Position numbers and translations under genes: made by a program | DNA from: a bacterium | Lineage (GTDB): Bacteria; Planctomycetota; UBA1135; UBA2386 | Assembly (NCBI GenBank): GCA_030432695.1 | Contig: JAUILN010000022.1 | Coordinates: 1 to 64,000, forward strand | Length of the DNA stretch: 64,000 nt | Reading direction: 5' to 3' | The notes under the pieces: generated by a model | Database searches by the model: none | Told to the model about the DNA's origin: nothing | What the model saw: only the letters and a program-made list of their open reading frames with translations | In this document: piece after piece, positions 43,748 to 52,292 of the stretch | How positions within the stretch are numbered: the stretch's first letter is position 1 | Layout of the letters: every line of letters starts with the position of its first letter

Positions 43748-45607
43748 ATGCACGTCTCGCTCCTCGCCGCGCCGTTGCTCGTCGGTCTCGGCTTCCTCGC
43801 ATTCCCGACACCGGGACCCCACGACGGCCCCGATCCGGTCTGGCACTGGATGGGCACCGCGCAGCGCGTCACCGCCGCCGGCTGGCAGGCGCGGTTCGGG
43901 CCGACCGCGCGGCTGGTCGGCAATCCGCAGGTGGTGAAGGACGACCACGGCGAGGCTCTCGCCTTCGACGGGCAGGACGACCGCGCCTTCGTGGTCGACG
44001 ACCTCGACACGATCCGCGAGCAGTTGCCGGTCCGGAATCTCACGATCGCCGCCTGGGTCTCGGTCGAGACGCCGCGGCCCTGGGGCGGGATCCTCGGCGC
44101 GCTCCGCGACAATGGCAATGCCGAGACCGGCTGGGTGCTGGGCTACGACGAGAAGCACTTCACCTTCGGCCTCGCCAGCAAGGGCGCCGACGACGGCAAC
44201 GGCGAGATGACCTACCTCGCCGGCAAGACGCAGTACGAGTTCGGTCGCCTCTACCACGTGGTCGCCACCTACGACGGCACCTCGCAGCGCCTCTACGTGA
44301 ACGGCAACCTCGACGCCGAGTCGAAGGTCCAGTCGGGCGACATCCTCTATCCCGACCACTCGCCGGTGACGATCGGCAGCTACACCGACTCCGACGAGGA
44401 CTACCCGCACCACGGCCGGATCCGTGAGGTCGAGATGTACGACCTCTGCGCGCAGCCGGCGTGGATCCAGAAGGAGTTCCTGCACGACGCCAACCTCGCC
44501 GAGCTGCCGGCGGTGCGCACCTGGCCCGACGAACTCGGCTTCGTGGTCGAGCCCTACCTGCAGTTCGTCACCCAGGACGGCATCACGGTGATGTTCGAGA
44601 CCACCCGGCCGTGCACCGCGGTGGTCGAGTACGGCGAGACCGAGCGCACGCCGCTGCAGGTCACTGCCGACGAGCCGAAGACCCTGCACGAGCTGCGGCT
44701 CTCCGGCCTCGAGACCCAGATGGGCTACTTCTACCGGGTCAAGACCAGCGACGACCGCGGCCAGCAGCTCGAGTATCCGCTGAGGACGTTCCAGACCGCG
44801 GTCGAGCGCGACACGCCGTTCGGCTTCGCCCTGATCTCCGACACCCAGAGCAATCCCAGCGTCTCGGGCCGCATCGCCGAGATGGCCTTCGGCCAGCGGC
44901 CCAACTTCCTGCTGCTCCCTGGCGACCTGGTCGGCACCGGCACCGACAAGCGCAACTGGACCCACGAGTTCTTCTCGTCGATGAAGCCGCTCCTGAGCCG
45001 GGTCGCCCTGTTCCCGGTCCTCGGCAACCACGAGCAGGACGCGCGCCACTACTACGACTACATGGCGCTGCCCGCGCCTGAGTACCACTACACCTTCACC
45101 TACGGCAACGCGCAGTTCTTCATCGTCGACACCAACCGCGACGTCGGCCCCAACTCCGAGCAGTACCAATGGCTCGAGGCCGAGCTGGAGAAGTGCAAGG
45201 CCACCTGGATCTTCGTCTCCCACCACCACCCGGCGTTCAGCTCCGACGAGAACGACTACGGCGACATGTGGAAGGGCAAGTCGACCCACGGCGACCTGCG
45301 CGCTCGCCAGCTCACCGCGCTCTACGACCGCTTCGGCGTCGACATCGTCTTCAACGGCCACATCCACAGCTACGAGCGGACCTGGCCGGTGAAGGAGGGC
45401 AAGGTCACGCCCGCCGGCACCATCTACATGATCACCGGCGGCGGCGGTGGTGGCCTGGAGACCGCCGGCCCGATCAAGCCGTGGTTCTCGAACAACGTCC
45501 GTCACGGCCACCACTACTGCACCGTGTCGATCGCCGGCGAGCGGTTGGAGCTCCGGACCTTCGACCTCGAGAACCGGCTGTTCGACGTGCTGACGCTGCA
45601 GAAGTGA
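43748..45607 (+). CDS. exported LamG-metallophosphatase (purple-acid-phosphatase-like)
   Basis: ATG at 43748 opens a signal peptide (MHVSLLAAPLLVGLGFLAFP); a GTG 18 bases upstream is a weaker alternative. The 619-residue enzyme carries a LamG domain (about 55-235), a fibronectin-like segment (about 255-355) and a metallophosphatase domain from about 360. The metal-site motifs ALISDTQS, LLPGDLVG, LGNHEQD, VSHHHPAF and NGHIHSYERT are all present. It should hydrolyse phosphate monoesters outside the cytoplasm. Divergent from the ECF operon. Confidence 0.93.
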   Translation: MHVSLLAAPLLVGLGFLAFPTPGPHDGPDPVWHWMGTAQRVTAAGWQARFGPTARLVGNPQVVKDDHGEALAFDGQDDRAFVVDDLDTIREQLPVRNLTIAAWVSVETPRPWGGILGALRDNGNAETGWVLGYDEKHFTFGLASKGADDGNGEMTYLAGKTQYEFGRLYHVVATYDGTSQRLYVNGNLDAESKVQSGDILYPDHSPVTIGSYTDSDEDYPHHGRIREVEMYDLCAQPAWIQKEFLHDANLAELPAVRTWPDELGFVVEPYLQFVTQDGITVMFETTRPCTAVVEYGETERTPLQVTADEPKTLHELRLSGLETQMGYFYRVKTSDDRGQQLEYPLRTFQTAVERDTPFGFALISDTQSNPSVSGRIAEMAFGQRPNFLLLPGDLVGTGTDKRNWTHEFFSSMKPLLSRVALFPVLGNHEQDARHYYDYMALPAPEYHYTFTYGNAQFFIVDTNRDVGPNSEQYQWLEAELEKCKATWIFVSHHHPAFSSDENDYGDMWKGKSTHGDLRARQLTALYDRFGVDIVFNGHIHSYERTWPVKEGKVTPAGTIYMITGGGGGGLETAGPIKPWFSNNVRHGHHYCTVSIAGERLELRTFDLENRLFDVLTLQK

Positions 45608-45818
45608 GAGTCGCGATTCCTGGGGAGCGGAGGCCGTACCTGAGTCTGCTGTATCGACTTGGTTGCTGACTCGGTGAGCTTGTGACCAGGCGGCGTGCCA
45701 GGACGGGCGTCTGATCGAATGGAAGTCAGAATCTACTCGGGCGGCGCTTGCGGCCTTCTGTTGGGGGGGTACTGAAGGTCGCGGTGAGCGGAACGGTTCC
45801 GCTCCATGGAGGAAAGTC

Positions 45819-46535
45819 GTGCTCAAGCGGGTCGCCGTGATCTCCGTCGCGCTGGTGTCGGTGGCAGCATTGGTTGTGCTGCCGACATGCCTCGGTGGCG
45901 GATTGGAACCAACGGGGTCGAAGGGCGCCGTGCCAGGCGACGCCGGGACTCGCCGCCCCGAGCCGGCCCTGGAGGCCATCGATGGACCGATGGTCCCTGA
46001 GCGGCAGGTTACGCCAATGTCAGGCGGGGGCGCGCCGACGACGGGGTCGGACGGTCAGTCGGATTCCGCTCCGGCACCGTTCGTCAGACGCAGGCCGGAA
46101 ACCGCTGCCGAGAGGGAGGCGTTTGTGGTCGGGCTGATGAACGAACGGCGGGCCACCGTCCTCTCGATGGTCGATGACTACTACAAGGCGCTGGTCGCGG
46201 GTCTCAGCGCCGACGAGCGCGCAGTACTCGATGAGTCGAGCGACTCACTCGGGTGGCACGCCGCACGCATGGAGGTCAATTACCAGCTTGCAATCAACGA
46301 TGTGGTGACGGACCAGATCCTGGCCGGCACGGTGTCCGATCCCGCGGAGGGTGACGATTGGGATGCCTCCGGGTCCCTCGCGTGGACGTGCCCAGCCGGT
46401 CGACTCGGTCCCGAGGCCGTGCCTTTCGAAGTCCGGTTCTCGCTGAGAGTTCAAGATCATCCAGAGCTCGCAGCCGCTCACGCGAACTATGCATCGGCTG
46501 TCCGCGATTTCCGCTCGTCCCTCAAACGCCGCTAG
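45819..46535 (+). CDS. small exported protein of unknown function
   Basis: GTG at 45819 has a strong GGAGGAAAG just upstream. The 238-residue protein has a hydrophobic signal/anchor (residues 4-24), a low-complexity Gly/Pro/Ser linker to about residue 95, and a helical C-terminal domain (ERRATVLSMVDDYYKALVAGLSADERAVLDE...). The 211 bp upstream hold no other gene. It is followed 14 bp on by the interrupted cysteine-rich gene, probably in the same operon. Function unknown. Confidence 0.7.
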   Translation: MLKRVAVISVALVSVAALVVLPTCLGGGLEPTGSKGAVPGDAGTRRPEPALEAIDGPMVPERQVTPMSGGGAPTTGSDGQSDSAPAPFVRRRPETAAEREAFVVGLMNERRATVLSMVDDYYKALVAGLSADERAVLDESSDSLGWHAARMEVNYQLAINDVVTDQILAGTVSDPAEGDDWDASGSLAWTCPAGRLGPEAVPFEVRFSLRVQDHPELAAAHANYASAVRDFRSSLKRR

Positions 46536-46549
46536 AATGAGGAGTCTTG

Positions 46550-47044
46550 ATGATGTCGCGTCTCTCTTCGCTTCTGTTCGCGGTCGTCGTCACGGTCTTC
46601 GGATGCCATGACCTCCGGTGTCGGGAGCGTCAGTGCCTGGAGAGCAATCCGGTGTAGGTCGGTGGCTGTGACGCCTGCACGGTGTCGGACTCTGGTTTCT
46701 CCGGGGAGTTCTCCTTCGTGGTGACGAGGTGCGTCGAGGGCGATCCGGAAAATGACTGCGAGCCTTGCTGCTTCAAGGCATCGTTCGTCTTCTCGCGCGG
46801 ACCGGTGAAGGAGACCGATTCCACCCAGACGTTCCTTCAAGATGGGACGAGCGATCCTGAATCGACGGGACACCCCGAGCAGAGCATCTTCGAGACCATT
46901 GCGGTGCTGTGCTCGACGAACTCAACGACGATCTGTTTCAGGGGCCAAGCCGTCGAGAAGGATGTTGCATCCGGAATCAGCCACATGCGGGTCGACTGTT
47001 GGCAGATGAAGTGCCATCCGTGCCCGGCAGTCGTTCAGCACTAG
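46550..47044 (+). pseudogene. cysteine-rich lipoprotein gene interrupted by an in-frame amber codon
   Basis: ATG at 46550 (a second ATG follows) with GAGGAG upstream starts a lipoprotein signal (MMSRLSSLLFAVVVTVFGC, Cys19). Codon 36 at 46655-46657 is TAG. The same frame then stays open to 47044 and gives 128 more residues with many cysteines (GGCDACT, DCEPCCF, CWQMKCHPC). Signal, downstream cysteines and frame fit one gene with a point stop. A restart at the GTG at 46682 would give 120 residues without a signal peptide. Sequencing error, a true pseudogene or readthrough are possible. Confidence 0.65.
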
Positions 47045-47121
47045 GCCTCCAACGAGCATTCGCCGAAGCGACTTCCGTGCGGTCACCGGTCGCGAATCCG
47101 CGATGCCCGCCGCCGGGGGCG

Positions 47122-48246
47122 TCAAGGTTGGGCTGGCGAGGCCGCTTCCTGGCCGGGGGACTCACGATGCGCCTTCCTCCCACCCCGCGGCACGCGCTTC
47201 GCGGAGAGCGAGGTCTCCTGCAGCCGCTGTGACAGATCCACGCACCGGTCCAATAGAGCCCGCGTGCCCGCCCGCAGCTCCTCGCTATCCGCCACGCTGC
47301 GCACATTGTTCTCCATGTCCTCCGCCGACCAGCCGCGGCTGTGGGCCACGTAGGGGAAGGGCGGAAACACGCAGCCGATCTCGGCGAAGAAGCCGAGCAT
47401 CGAGCCGGCGACGGCCTGGATGTTGTCCTGGCCGCCGGTGATCACGAAGCCGGCGACCTTGTCGCGGATCAGCACGCGGTCGCGGATGGTGATCTGGTTC
47501 TGCACGCAGTTCATCCGTTCGACCATCCGGTGGTAGAGCGAACTCGCGGTGCCCCAGCGGATCGGCGTGGCGACCAGGATCACGTCGGCCCAATGGACGA
47601 TGCCGTCGTAGACCTGCTCCATCTGGTCGGTGGGGTCCATCTGGGTGATCGAGCAGGGCCAGGTGCAGGCGTGCGCGCTCTTGCTGTAGAAGCCTTCGCA
47701 GGTGCGGAACTGCAGCTCGGAGAGGCGGAGCATCCGGGTCTCGAGGCCGAGCGTCCCCCGCGCGTGTTCGAGGGCCGCGTCGAGCAGCAGTTCGGACGTC
47801 GAGGTCCGCGGATGGGCGACGTCCATCGCGGTGGTGGAGATGCCGAGCACGCGGAGGGGGCCGTCGTTCGGCTCGGGTTCCCGTTCCAACGGATGTGGCG
47901 CATGCGGTGCCTTCTGCCGCCGCGTCGTCGGCTCGGAGCGGACCTTCACGCGGCCGTCCTCGACCTTCACCTCGTGGCGCGGCACCCGGTCGGCCTCGTA
48001 GCCCGGCTCCCCCTCACCGGTGACCCGGTGGAATTTCCAGTAGTGCCACGGGCAGACCACGTATTCGCCGTCGAGCTGGCCCTCGCCGAGGGGGCCGCCG
48101 ACGTGGTTGCACACGCCCGAGATCGCGCCGAACGCGCCGTCGACGCAACTGAGCGCGATCTTGCGCCGACCGACCTTCACCTGCTGCACGGTCTGCCCGG
48201 AGAGTTCCGCGGCGCTACCGATGTCCACCCAATCTTGATCGTTCAT
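47122..48246 (-). CDS. Rieske-flavodoxin fusion oxidoreductase
   Basis: The 374-residue protein joins a Rieske [2Fe-2S] domain (residues 1-105; ligands Cys46, His48 in CNH and Cys65, His68 in CPWH) to a flavodoxin-like NAD(P)H:FMN reductase domain (about 130-350; LRVLGISTT, ATPIRWGTASSLYHRM and GGQDNIQAVAGS). A cysteine group, Cys183, Cys194 and Cys198, is reminiscent of the iron-sulfur flavoproteins. Both centres together suggest electron transfer from reduced flavin to the Rieske cluster or the reverse. The two parts are usually separate proteins. Cytoplasmic, no signal. Confidence 0.9.
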   Translation of the reverse strand: MNDQDWVDIGSAAELSGQTVQQVKVGRRKIALSCVDGAFGAISGVCNHVGGPLGEGQLDGEYVVCPWHYWKFHRVTGEGEPGYEADRVPRHEVKVEDGRVKVRSEPTTRRQKAPHAPHPLEREPEPNDGPLRVLGISTTAMDVAHPRTSTSELLLDAALEHARGTLGLETRMLRLSELQFRTCEGFYSKSAHACTWPCSITQMDPTDQMEQVYDGIVHWADVILVATPIRWGTASSLYHRMVERMNCVQNQITIRDRVLIRDKVAGFVITGGQDNIQAVAGSMLGFFAEIGCVFPPFPYVAHSRGWSAEDMENNVRSVADSEELRAGTRALLDRCVDLSQRLQETSLSAKRVPRGGRKAHRESPGQEAASPAQP

Positions 48247-48320
48247 GCGGGTACTCCGAGAGGTGGCGGGACTCTACCCGGGCGAGGTCGTCGGAAAGCG
48301 AGGGGCCGTGCGATCCAGTC

Positions 48321-48356
48321 ACCGAGTCCGTAACCGGTCGAGTCTCCGGACTCGGT
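48321..48356. terminator. 10-bp perfect hairpin ending the sigma-fusion operon
   Basis: ACCGAGTCCG (48321-48330) and CGGACTCGGT (48347-48356) form a perfect 10-bp stem with a 16-nt loop, immediately after the membrane protein's stop codon. No T-run follows. Position after the last gene of a five-gene run suggests a transcription end or RNA-stabilising hairpin. Confidence 0.5.
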
Positions 48357-48932
48357 TCAGCTCACCGCAGTGAGTCGATACGCCGCGTCCAGCTCGAAGC
48401 AGGGCACGCCCAGGCACTCAGCCAACCGCTTCCCGACGCCAGCGACTTTCGCTCGAGACGCCCCGTCCAGGATGGTGACGGTCGCCACCGGGTCGCGGCC
48501 GTGGTCCGCCAGCCGGGTTGCCAGCTCCGCCGCGTCGGTCTGTTCCTGGATCAGCAGCAGCGACCAGCTCGTCACCCGCATCTTCCCGCCGGCCGTGCCC
48601 ACGAACTCCTGGCGGACCTCCCGTTGCAGCACTGCACGGGTCTGCGTCAGGTCGGCGATGCGCTCCGAGCCGCGGCAGACGACGCGACGAACGAGGTCCA
48701 CGCGGATCCGCGGCACGCTGGCCCAGAGCGCCAGACCGAGTGCGACGCAGAGCGCGCTGCCGATCGCCCCGTTCACCGGCACCGACTCGGTGCGCGGCGT
48801 GTGTTCGAGCAGCAGGCCCATCAGCACGAACACCACGAGTGAGCTCTGGCCGAGCACTGCGAGCGCGATGCCGGCGCCATTGCGCCAGGACGGAGCGCGC
48901 CAGGACAGACGCCGTGCGGACTCTTCGCTCAT
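48357..48932 (-). CDS. two-pass membrane protein
   Basis: ATG at 48932 overlaps the stop of the 36-aa ORF (ATGA). The 191-residue protein has two hydrophobic helices (about 20-42 and 55-73), then a cytoplasmic domain of about 115 residues (VRRVVCRGSERIADL, WSLLLIQEQTDAAELATRLADHG). No known motif was found. It is the last gene of the run that holds the two sigma fusions, so it may belong to their control. Function unknown. Confidence 0.7.
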   Translation of the reverse strand: MSEESARRLSWRAPSWRNGAGIALAVLGQSSLVVFVLMGLLLEHTPRTESVPVNGAIGSALCVALGLALWASVPRIRVDLVRRVVCRGSERIADLTQTRAVLQREVRQEFVGTAGGKMRVTSWSLLLIQEQTDAAELATRLADHGRDPVATVTILDGASRAKVAGVGKRLAECLGVPCFELDAAYRLTAVS

Positions 48933-49039
48933 ACCCGTCGCTGCTCCAGATCGTTCACCGGCCGCGGCATGCACCCTTCGAGCCATCGGTCGCAATCGGC
49001 CGGGGGGAAGTCCGGGTCGGGAGGGCTGGCATCGGTCAT
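48929..49039 (-). CDS. 36-aa coupled ORF
   Basis: ATG at 49039 overlaps the stop of sigma fusion A, and its own stop overlaps the start of the membrane protein gene, both as ATGA. The 36 residues are MTDASPPDPDFPPADCDRWL followed by EGCMPRPVNDLEQRRV. They are acidic and proline-rich with two cysteines. The double four-base overlap favours a real, co-translated peptide. No homologue is known to me. Confidence 0.55.
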   Translation of the reverse strand: MTDASPPDPDFPPADCDRWLEGCMPRPVNDLEQRRV

Positions 49040-52000
49040 CGCAGCAAGATCGTCGCACCGGGGCGTGCTTCGATCGACTGCGAGGTGTCGAGCATCTGGA
49101 CCTCGAGGATCTCGCCGTCGAGCACCGGGACGTCGGCGTGGCCGTCGGCATCGAAGTGGATCGCCTGCTCGCGAGGCACGAACAGGCGCTGGATCGGGGT
49201 CCAACTGCCATCCACGTGGACGAATGGGCGGTAGGGCTCCTGGCGGACCACGCGTATCTGCAGATCGTCGCGGTCGCGCAGGTCCTCCGGCAGGCGCAGG
49301 CGCGCCGTCGGAAGCGGGCGGAGGGTCAGCGAGATCCGGTCCTCGCCGGCGGGCGGCAAGGCAGCTACGGCGGGCTCGAAGCCTGGGACGAATGCGGCCG
49401 CCGTCTGCTCGCGGGCGTCGCGTCGGGTCCACAGCCGCGCGGTTCCGCGCGTCACGCTCACCAGCTCGTCGTCCTGCTGCGGCTCCGCCGAGCCGATGCG
49501 GGCCGCGGCCCCGGGGATGCCGATGCACGGTGAGCCATCGGGGAGTCGCAGGTCGACGACGATCTCGCGCAACAGCTGGCCGAGGTCGATCTCGACCCGT
49601 TCGACCGCGGCGTTCGAGAGACCGTCGAGCGTCACGGCCCGCGTCTGCAACGGTTGCGCATTGCCGACCAGGTACACCTCGAGGCGGTAGGCACCGTTGC
49701 CGATGCCGTGCCAATTCCAGGTCGGCACCTCGGACAGGTCGCTGCGGAAGGACTCGGTGAGGCGGTCGCCGGTCGGCTCCGCGAACAGCCTTGCACGGAG
49801 TTCCGAGCGCAGCGCCTCGGGTGTGCGCACCGCCAGCTCGAGGGCTGCGCCGCGCTGCAGGTCGACGTGCAGCGCAGCACCGAGGCGCGCGATCTCGACC
49901 GGCTCGGCCGGCAGGCAATCGTTGGCCTGGACCCGCACGCGCAGTGGGCGCCCATCGTCGACCCCGTGGATCACGAAGTGGTCGGCGCGCACCACCTCGG
50001 TGTGGAACGGATCGCCCAGGCCCATGCGGACCCAGCCACCGTCTTCGGCGTCGAAGCGTTCGATGCCCAGCGATGGCAGCAGCGTCGGCGCCGCGCCGTC
50101 GACCGTGATCCGGACCGTCGCGAGCTCGGGCATGGGCTGCATCGGCACGTCGCCGAGGTCGTGGATCCCGCGCGTGAGGACTCCGAGATCGCGCGCCTGG
50201 CCAAGGCGGAGCCCGTTGGCGTGGTTGCTCACCTGCTGGAAGGAGATCCCACGGAACTCCAGGCCGATGGCCCACTCGTCGAGTTCGAGGCGGAAGCGCG
50301 CGTCTTCACTGGAGGCGAGGCGGGACTGCTGCCAGTCGCGGAGTTCGGGGTCGCGCAGCCACGCCTGCGTGTAGGGCAGAGGGCGGCCGTCGCTGTCGAC
50401 GAAGCGGCCGACCAGCGAGACCGCGCCGGTGTCGTGGACGAGGGTGATCTCGCGGGTGCCGCCGGGCGGTGGGCCGTCGATCTCCTGCGAGGCCTCGCTG
50501 TCGGCCATCAGCGTGCGGTTCCGGACCTCGAAGCGTCCGGTGCTCGCCACATGGTCGAAGCGGGCCATACCGCTGCCGAGCGGCTCGCCGCGGATCGCTG
50601 CCGCACCGGGGATGCCGAGTGGCCGTAGCTCCACGTCTTCCCCGTCGCCGACCGGGCGGCCGTCGGCGCGCAGGCAGCGCACCACCACGGAGCCGCGCTG
50701 GCCGGGCACGGTGAGGGTGAGCGGTGTTGCGGGGAGATCGTCGAGTTCCAGGCGATGGGCGCGCGCCGCGAGCTCGAGGCCGACGACCTCGGCGGCGACC
50801 AGCAGCGCATCGGGGCGGGCGCCGAACTGGTCGGTCCATGCGCGGAGCGTGTGGCGGATCGCGGACACCTGGCACAGGCCCTCGGAGTCGGTGAGCCCGC
50901 GGTCGGCGTGGTACTCGGCCGGCGACGCGCGCCGGCTGCCGTCGTCCCAGACCGGCCACAGGCGGATCTGGACGCCGGAGACCGGAGCTGCGTTGTCGGC
51001 CTCGACGACCCGCACCGCGAAGCCGGAGTCGACGTGCAGCGGCAGACGCACCGTCCTGCCCGGCACGAGCTGGTTGGCGTAGAGCGTCAACTCGCCGGCG
51101 CGGCTGCCTTCGACGCACGACAGGAGCAGCTCGCGCGCGATCGGCAGCTCGAGGATGCCGTCGGCGTCGGCGTGCTCGGTGGTGCCGAAGGCCTGCAGCA
51201 TGCGGTGCTGGTCGCTGCCGGTCTGGCGCACCCGCGCCTTGGTGGCGGCGTCGAGCGCGTACCAGTCGAACGCGCCCCACATCACCGCGACCTCGGCATG
51301 TGGGATCGCCATGCCGGAGTCTGCGTCGACCACCTGGATGCGGGCACGGAGGCCGATGTCGCGCGGCGCGGTGCGGTAGCCCGTGGACGCTGCAGAAGCC
51401 TCCGTCGCGGCGACCGTCTGGCGAGGCGCAGCTTCGGGAACGGCGCGCTCGGCCAGCTCGGTGTCGGCACGGCGCGCCGCGAGCGCTGCCGTCTCCGCGC
51501 GGTCGGCCGGTGCCATCCGGGGCGATCCGTTCCACCACCACAGCAGGAGACCGCACAGCAACACCGCGGCGAGGGAGAGGGACAGTCCGGCTTTGCTCAT
51601 CGCGACTCCGAGGATCGTGAGGACGGGCACGGACTCGTGGGCAGCGGGCCAGGCGGCGACCGCCCACAGCGCCTGCGCGCTGCGGTTCGCGCGGTCGCCG
51701 CGCGCGAACTCCGGCGCGAGACGGCGACGCAGCTCCTGCAGGCCGCGGTGCACGCGCTGGCGCACCGCGTCGCCGGAGATCCCGAGGCGGGTGGCGACCG
51801 CGGCGACGTCGAGGCCCTGCACGTGGCGGAGCACCACCGCGTCGCGGAGGCCGACCGGCAGCTCGGCGACCGCCTGCGACACCAGCGCGCAGGCCTGCAG
51901 CCGTTCGACGGTCTCGGCGGCCGACGGCTCGCTGCCGACCCGCCGCGCGGCCGCCTCTTCCCGTCGCTCCCGCGCCCGCTCCGCACGGTGCCGGTCGATG

Positions 52001-52209
52001 ACTACGCGCCGCGCGACCTGCCGCAGGAACGCGCCTGCCGAGGACTTCTCCCGCGGCGGCCTGCCGATCGCTCGCAGCCACGTCTCCTGGACCACGTCGT
52101 CGACGTCGTCGCTGCCGCGCAGCAGCGCACGCACCAGCGAACGCAGCTCGCGCTCGTGGTGCTGCAGGTCCTCGACCTGCCAGGCGATGTCCTTGCTGCC
52201 AGCGTCCAT
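49036..52209 (-). CDS. ECF sigma factor fused to a membrane-anchored extracytoplasmic region (fusion A)
   Basis: One frame from the ATG at 52209 to 49036 gives 1057 residues. Residues 20-75 are sigma region 2 (DVDDVVQETWLRAIG) and 108-165 region 4 (LRHVQGLDVAAVATRLGIS then QRVHRGLQELRRRL). Hydrophobic stretches at about 193-203 and 208-226 follow, then about 830 residues of beta-rich domains of the carboxypeptidase-regulatory-like type. An internal ATG (residue 204, at 51600) with a CGGAG upstream could start a separate exported protein of 854 residues. No stop separates the parts. The downstream 36-aa ORF overlaps its stop. Fusion versus internal start is unresolved. Confidence 0.75.
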   Translation of the reverse strand: MDAGSKDIAWQVEDLQHHERELRSLVRALLRGSDDVDDVVQETWLRAIGRPPREKSSAGAFLRQVARRVVIDRHRAERARERREEAAARRVGSEPSAAETVERLQACALVSQAVAELPVGLRDAVVLRHVQGLDVAAVATRLGISGDAVRQRVHRGLQELRRRLAPEFARGDRANRSAQALWAVAAWPAAHESVPVLTILGVAMSKAGLSLSLAAVLLCGLLLWWWNGSPRMAPADRAETAALAARRADTELAERAVPEAAPRQTVAATEASAASTGYRTAPRDIGLRARIQVVDADSGMAIPHAEVAVMWGAFDWYALDAATKARVRQTGSDQHRMLQAFGTTEHADADGILELPIARELLLSCVEGSRAGELTLYANQLVPGRTVRLPLHVDSGFAVRVVEADNAAPVSGVQIRLWPVWDDGSRRASPAEYHADRGLTDSEGLCQVSAIRHTLRAWTDQFGARPDALLVAAEVVGLELAARAHRLELDDLPATPLTLTVPGQRGSVVVRCLRADGRPVGDGEDVELRPLGIPGAAAIRGEPLGSGMARFDHVASTGRFEVRNRTLMADSEASQEIDGPPPGGTREITLVHDTGAVSLVGRFVDSDGRPLPYTQAWLRDPELRDWQQSRLASSEDARFRLELDEWAIGLEFRGISFQQVSNHANGLRLGQARDLGVLTRGIHDLGDVPMQPMPELATVRITVDGAAPTLLPSLGIERFDAEDGGWVRMGLGDPFHTEVVRADHFVIHGVDDGRPLRVRVQANDCLPAEPVEIARLGAALHVDLQRGAALELAVRTPEALRSELRARLFAEPTGDRLTESFRSDLSEVPTWNWHGIGNGAYRLEVYLVGNAQPLQTRAVTLDGLSNAAVERVEIDLGQLLREIVVDLRLPDGSPCIGIPGAAARIGSAEPQQDDELVSVTRGTARLWTRRDAREQTAAAFVPGFEPAVAALPPAGEDRISLTLRPLPTARLRLPEDLRDRDDLQIRVVRQEPYRPFVHVDGSWTPIQRLFVPREQAIHFDADGHADVPVLDGEILEVQMLDTSQSIEARPGATILLR

Positions 52210-52220
52210 GCGGGGAGGCA

Positions 52221-52241
52221 GGACGGAGCCGAGATCCGTCC
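52221..52241 (-). promoter_or_regulatory. leader hairpin upstream of sigma fusion A
   Basis: GGACGGA (52221-52227) and TCCGTCC (52235-52241) form a perfect 7-bp stem with a 7-nt loop. On the minus strand it lies 11 nt before the ATG at 52209, in the 83-bp gap after the toroid gene. It could modulate translation of the sigma fusion or end upstream transcription. Confidence 0.4.
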
Positions 52242-52292
52242 GTGACGGGGATTCTCGTGGAAGTGCCGGGGGACCGCGCGGGTCCGCTGTCG

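Noticed and set aside
45608..45818. Small RNA or extra gene in the 211-bp gap
   Set aside because: No conserved-looking frame, hairpin with T-run or promoter could be supported.
46655..46657. TAG as a pyrrolysine codon
   Set aside because: No sign of the pyrrolysine machinery in the window; a point mutation or sequencing error is simpler.
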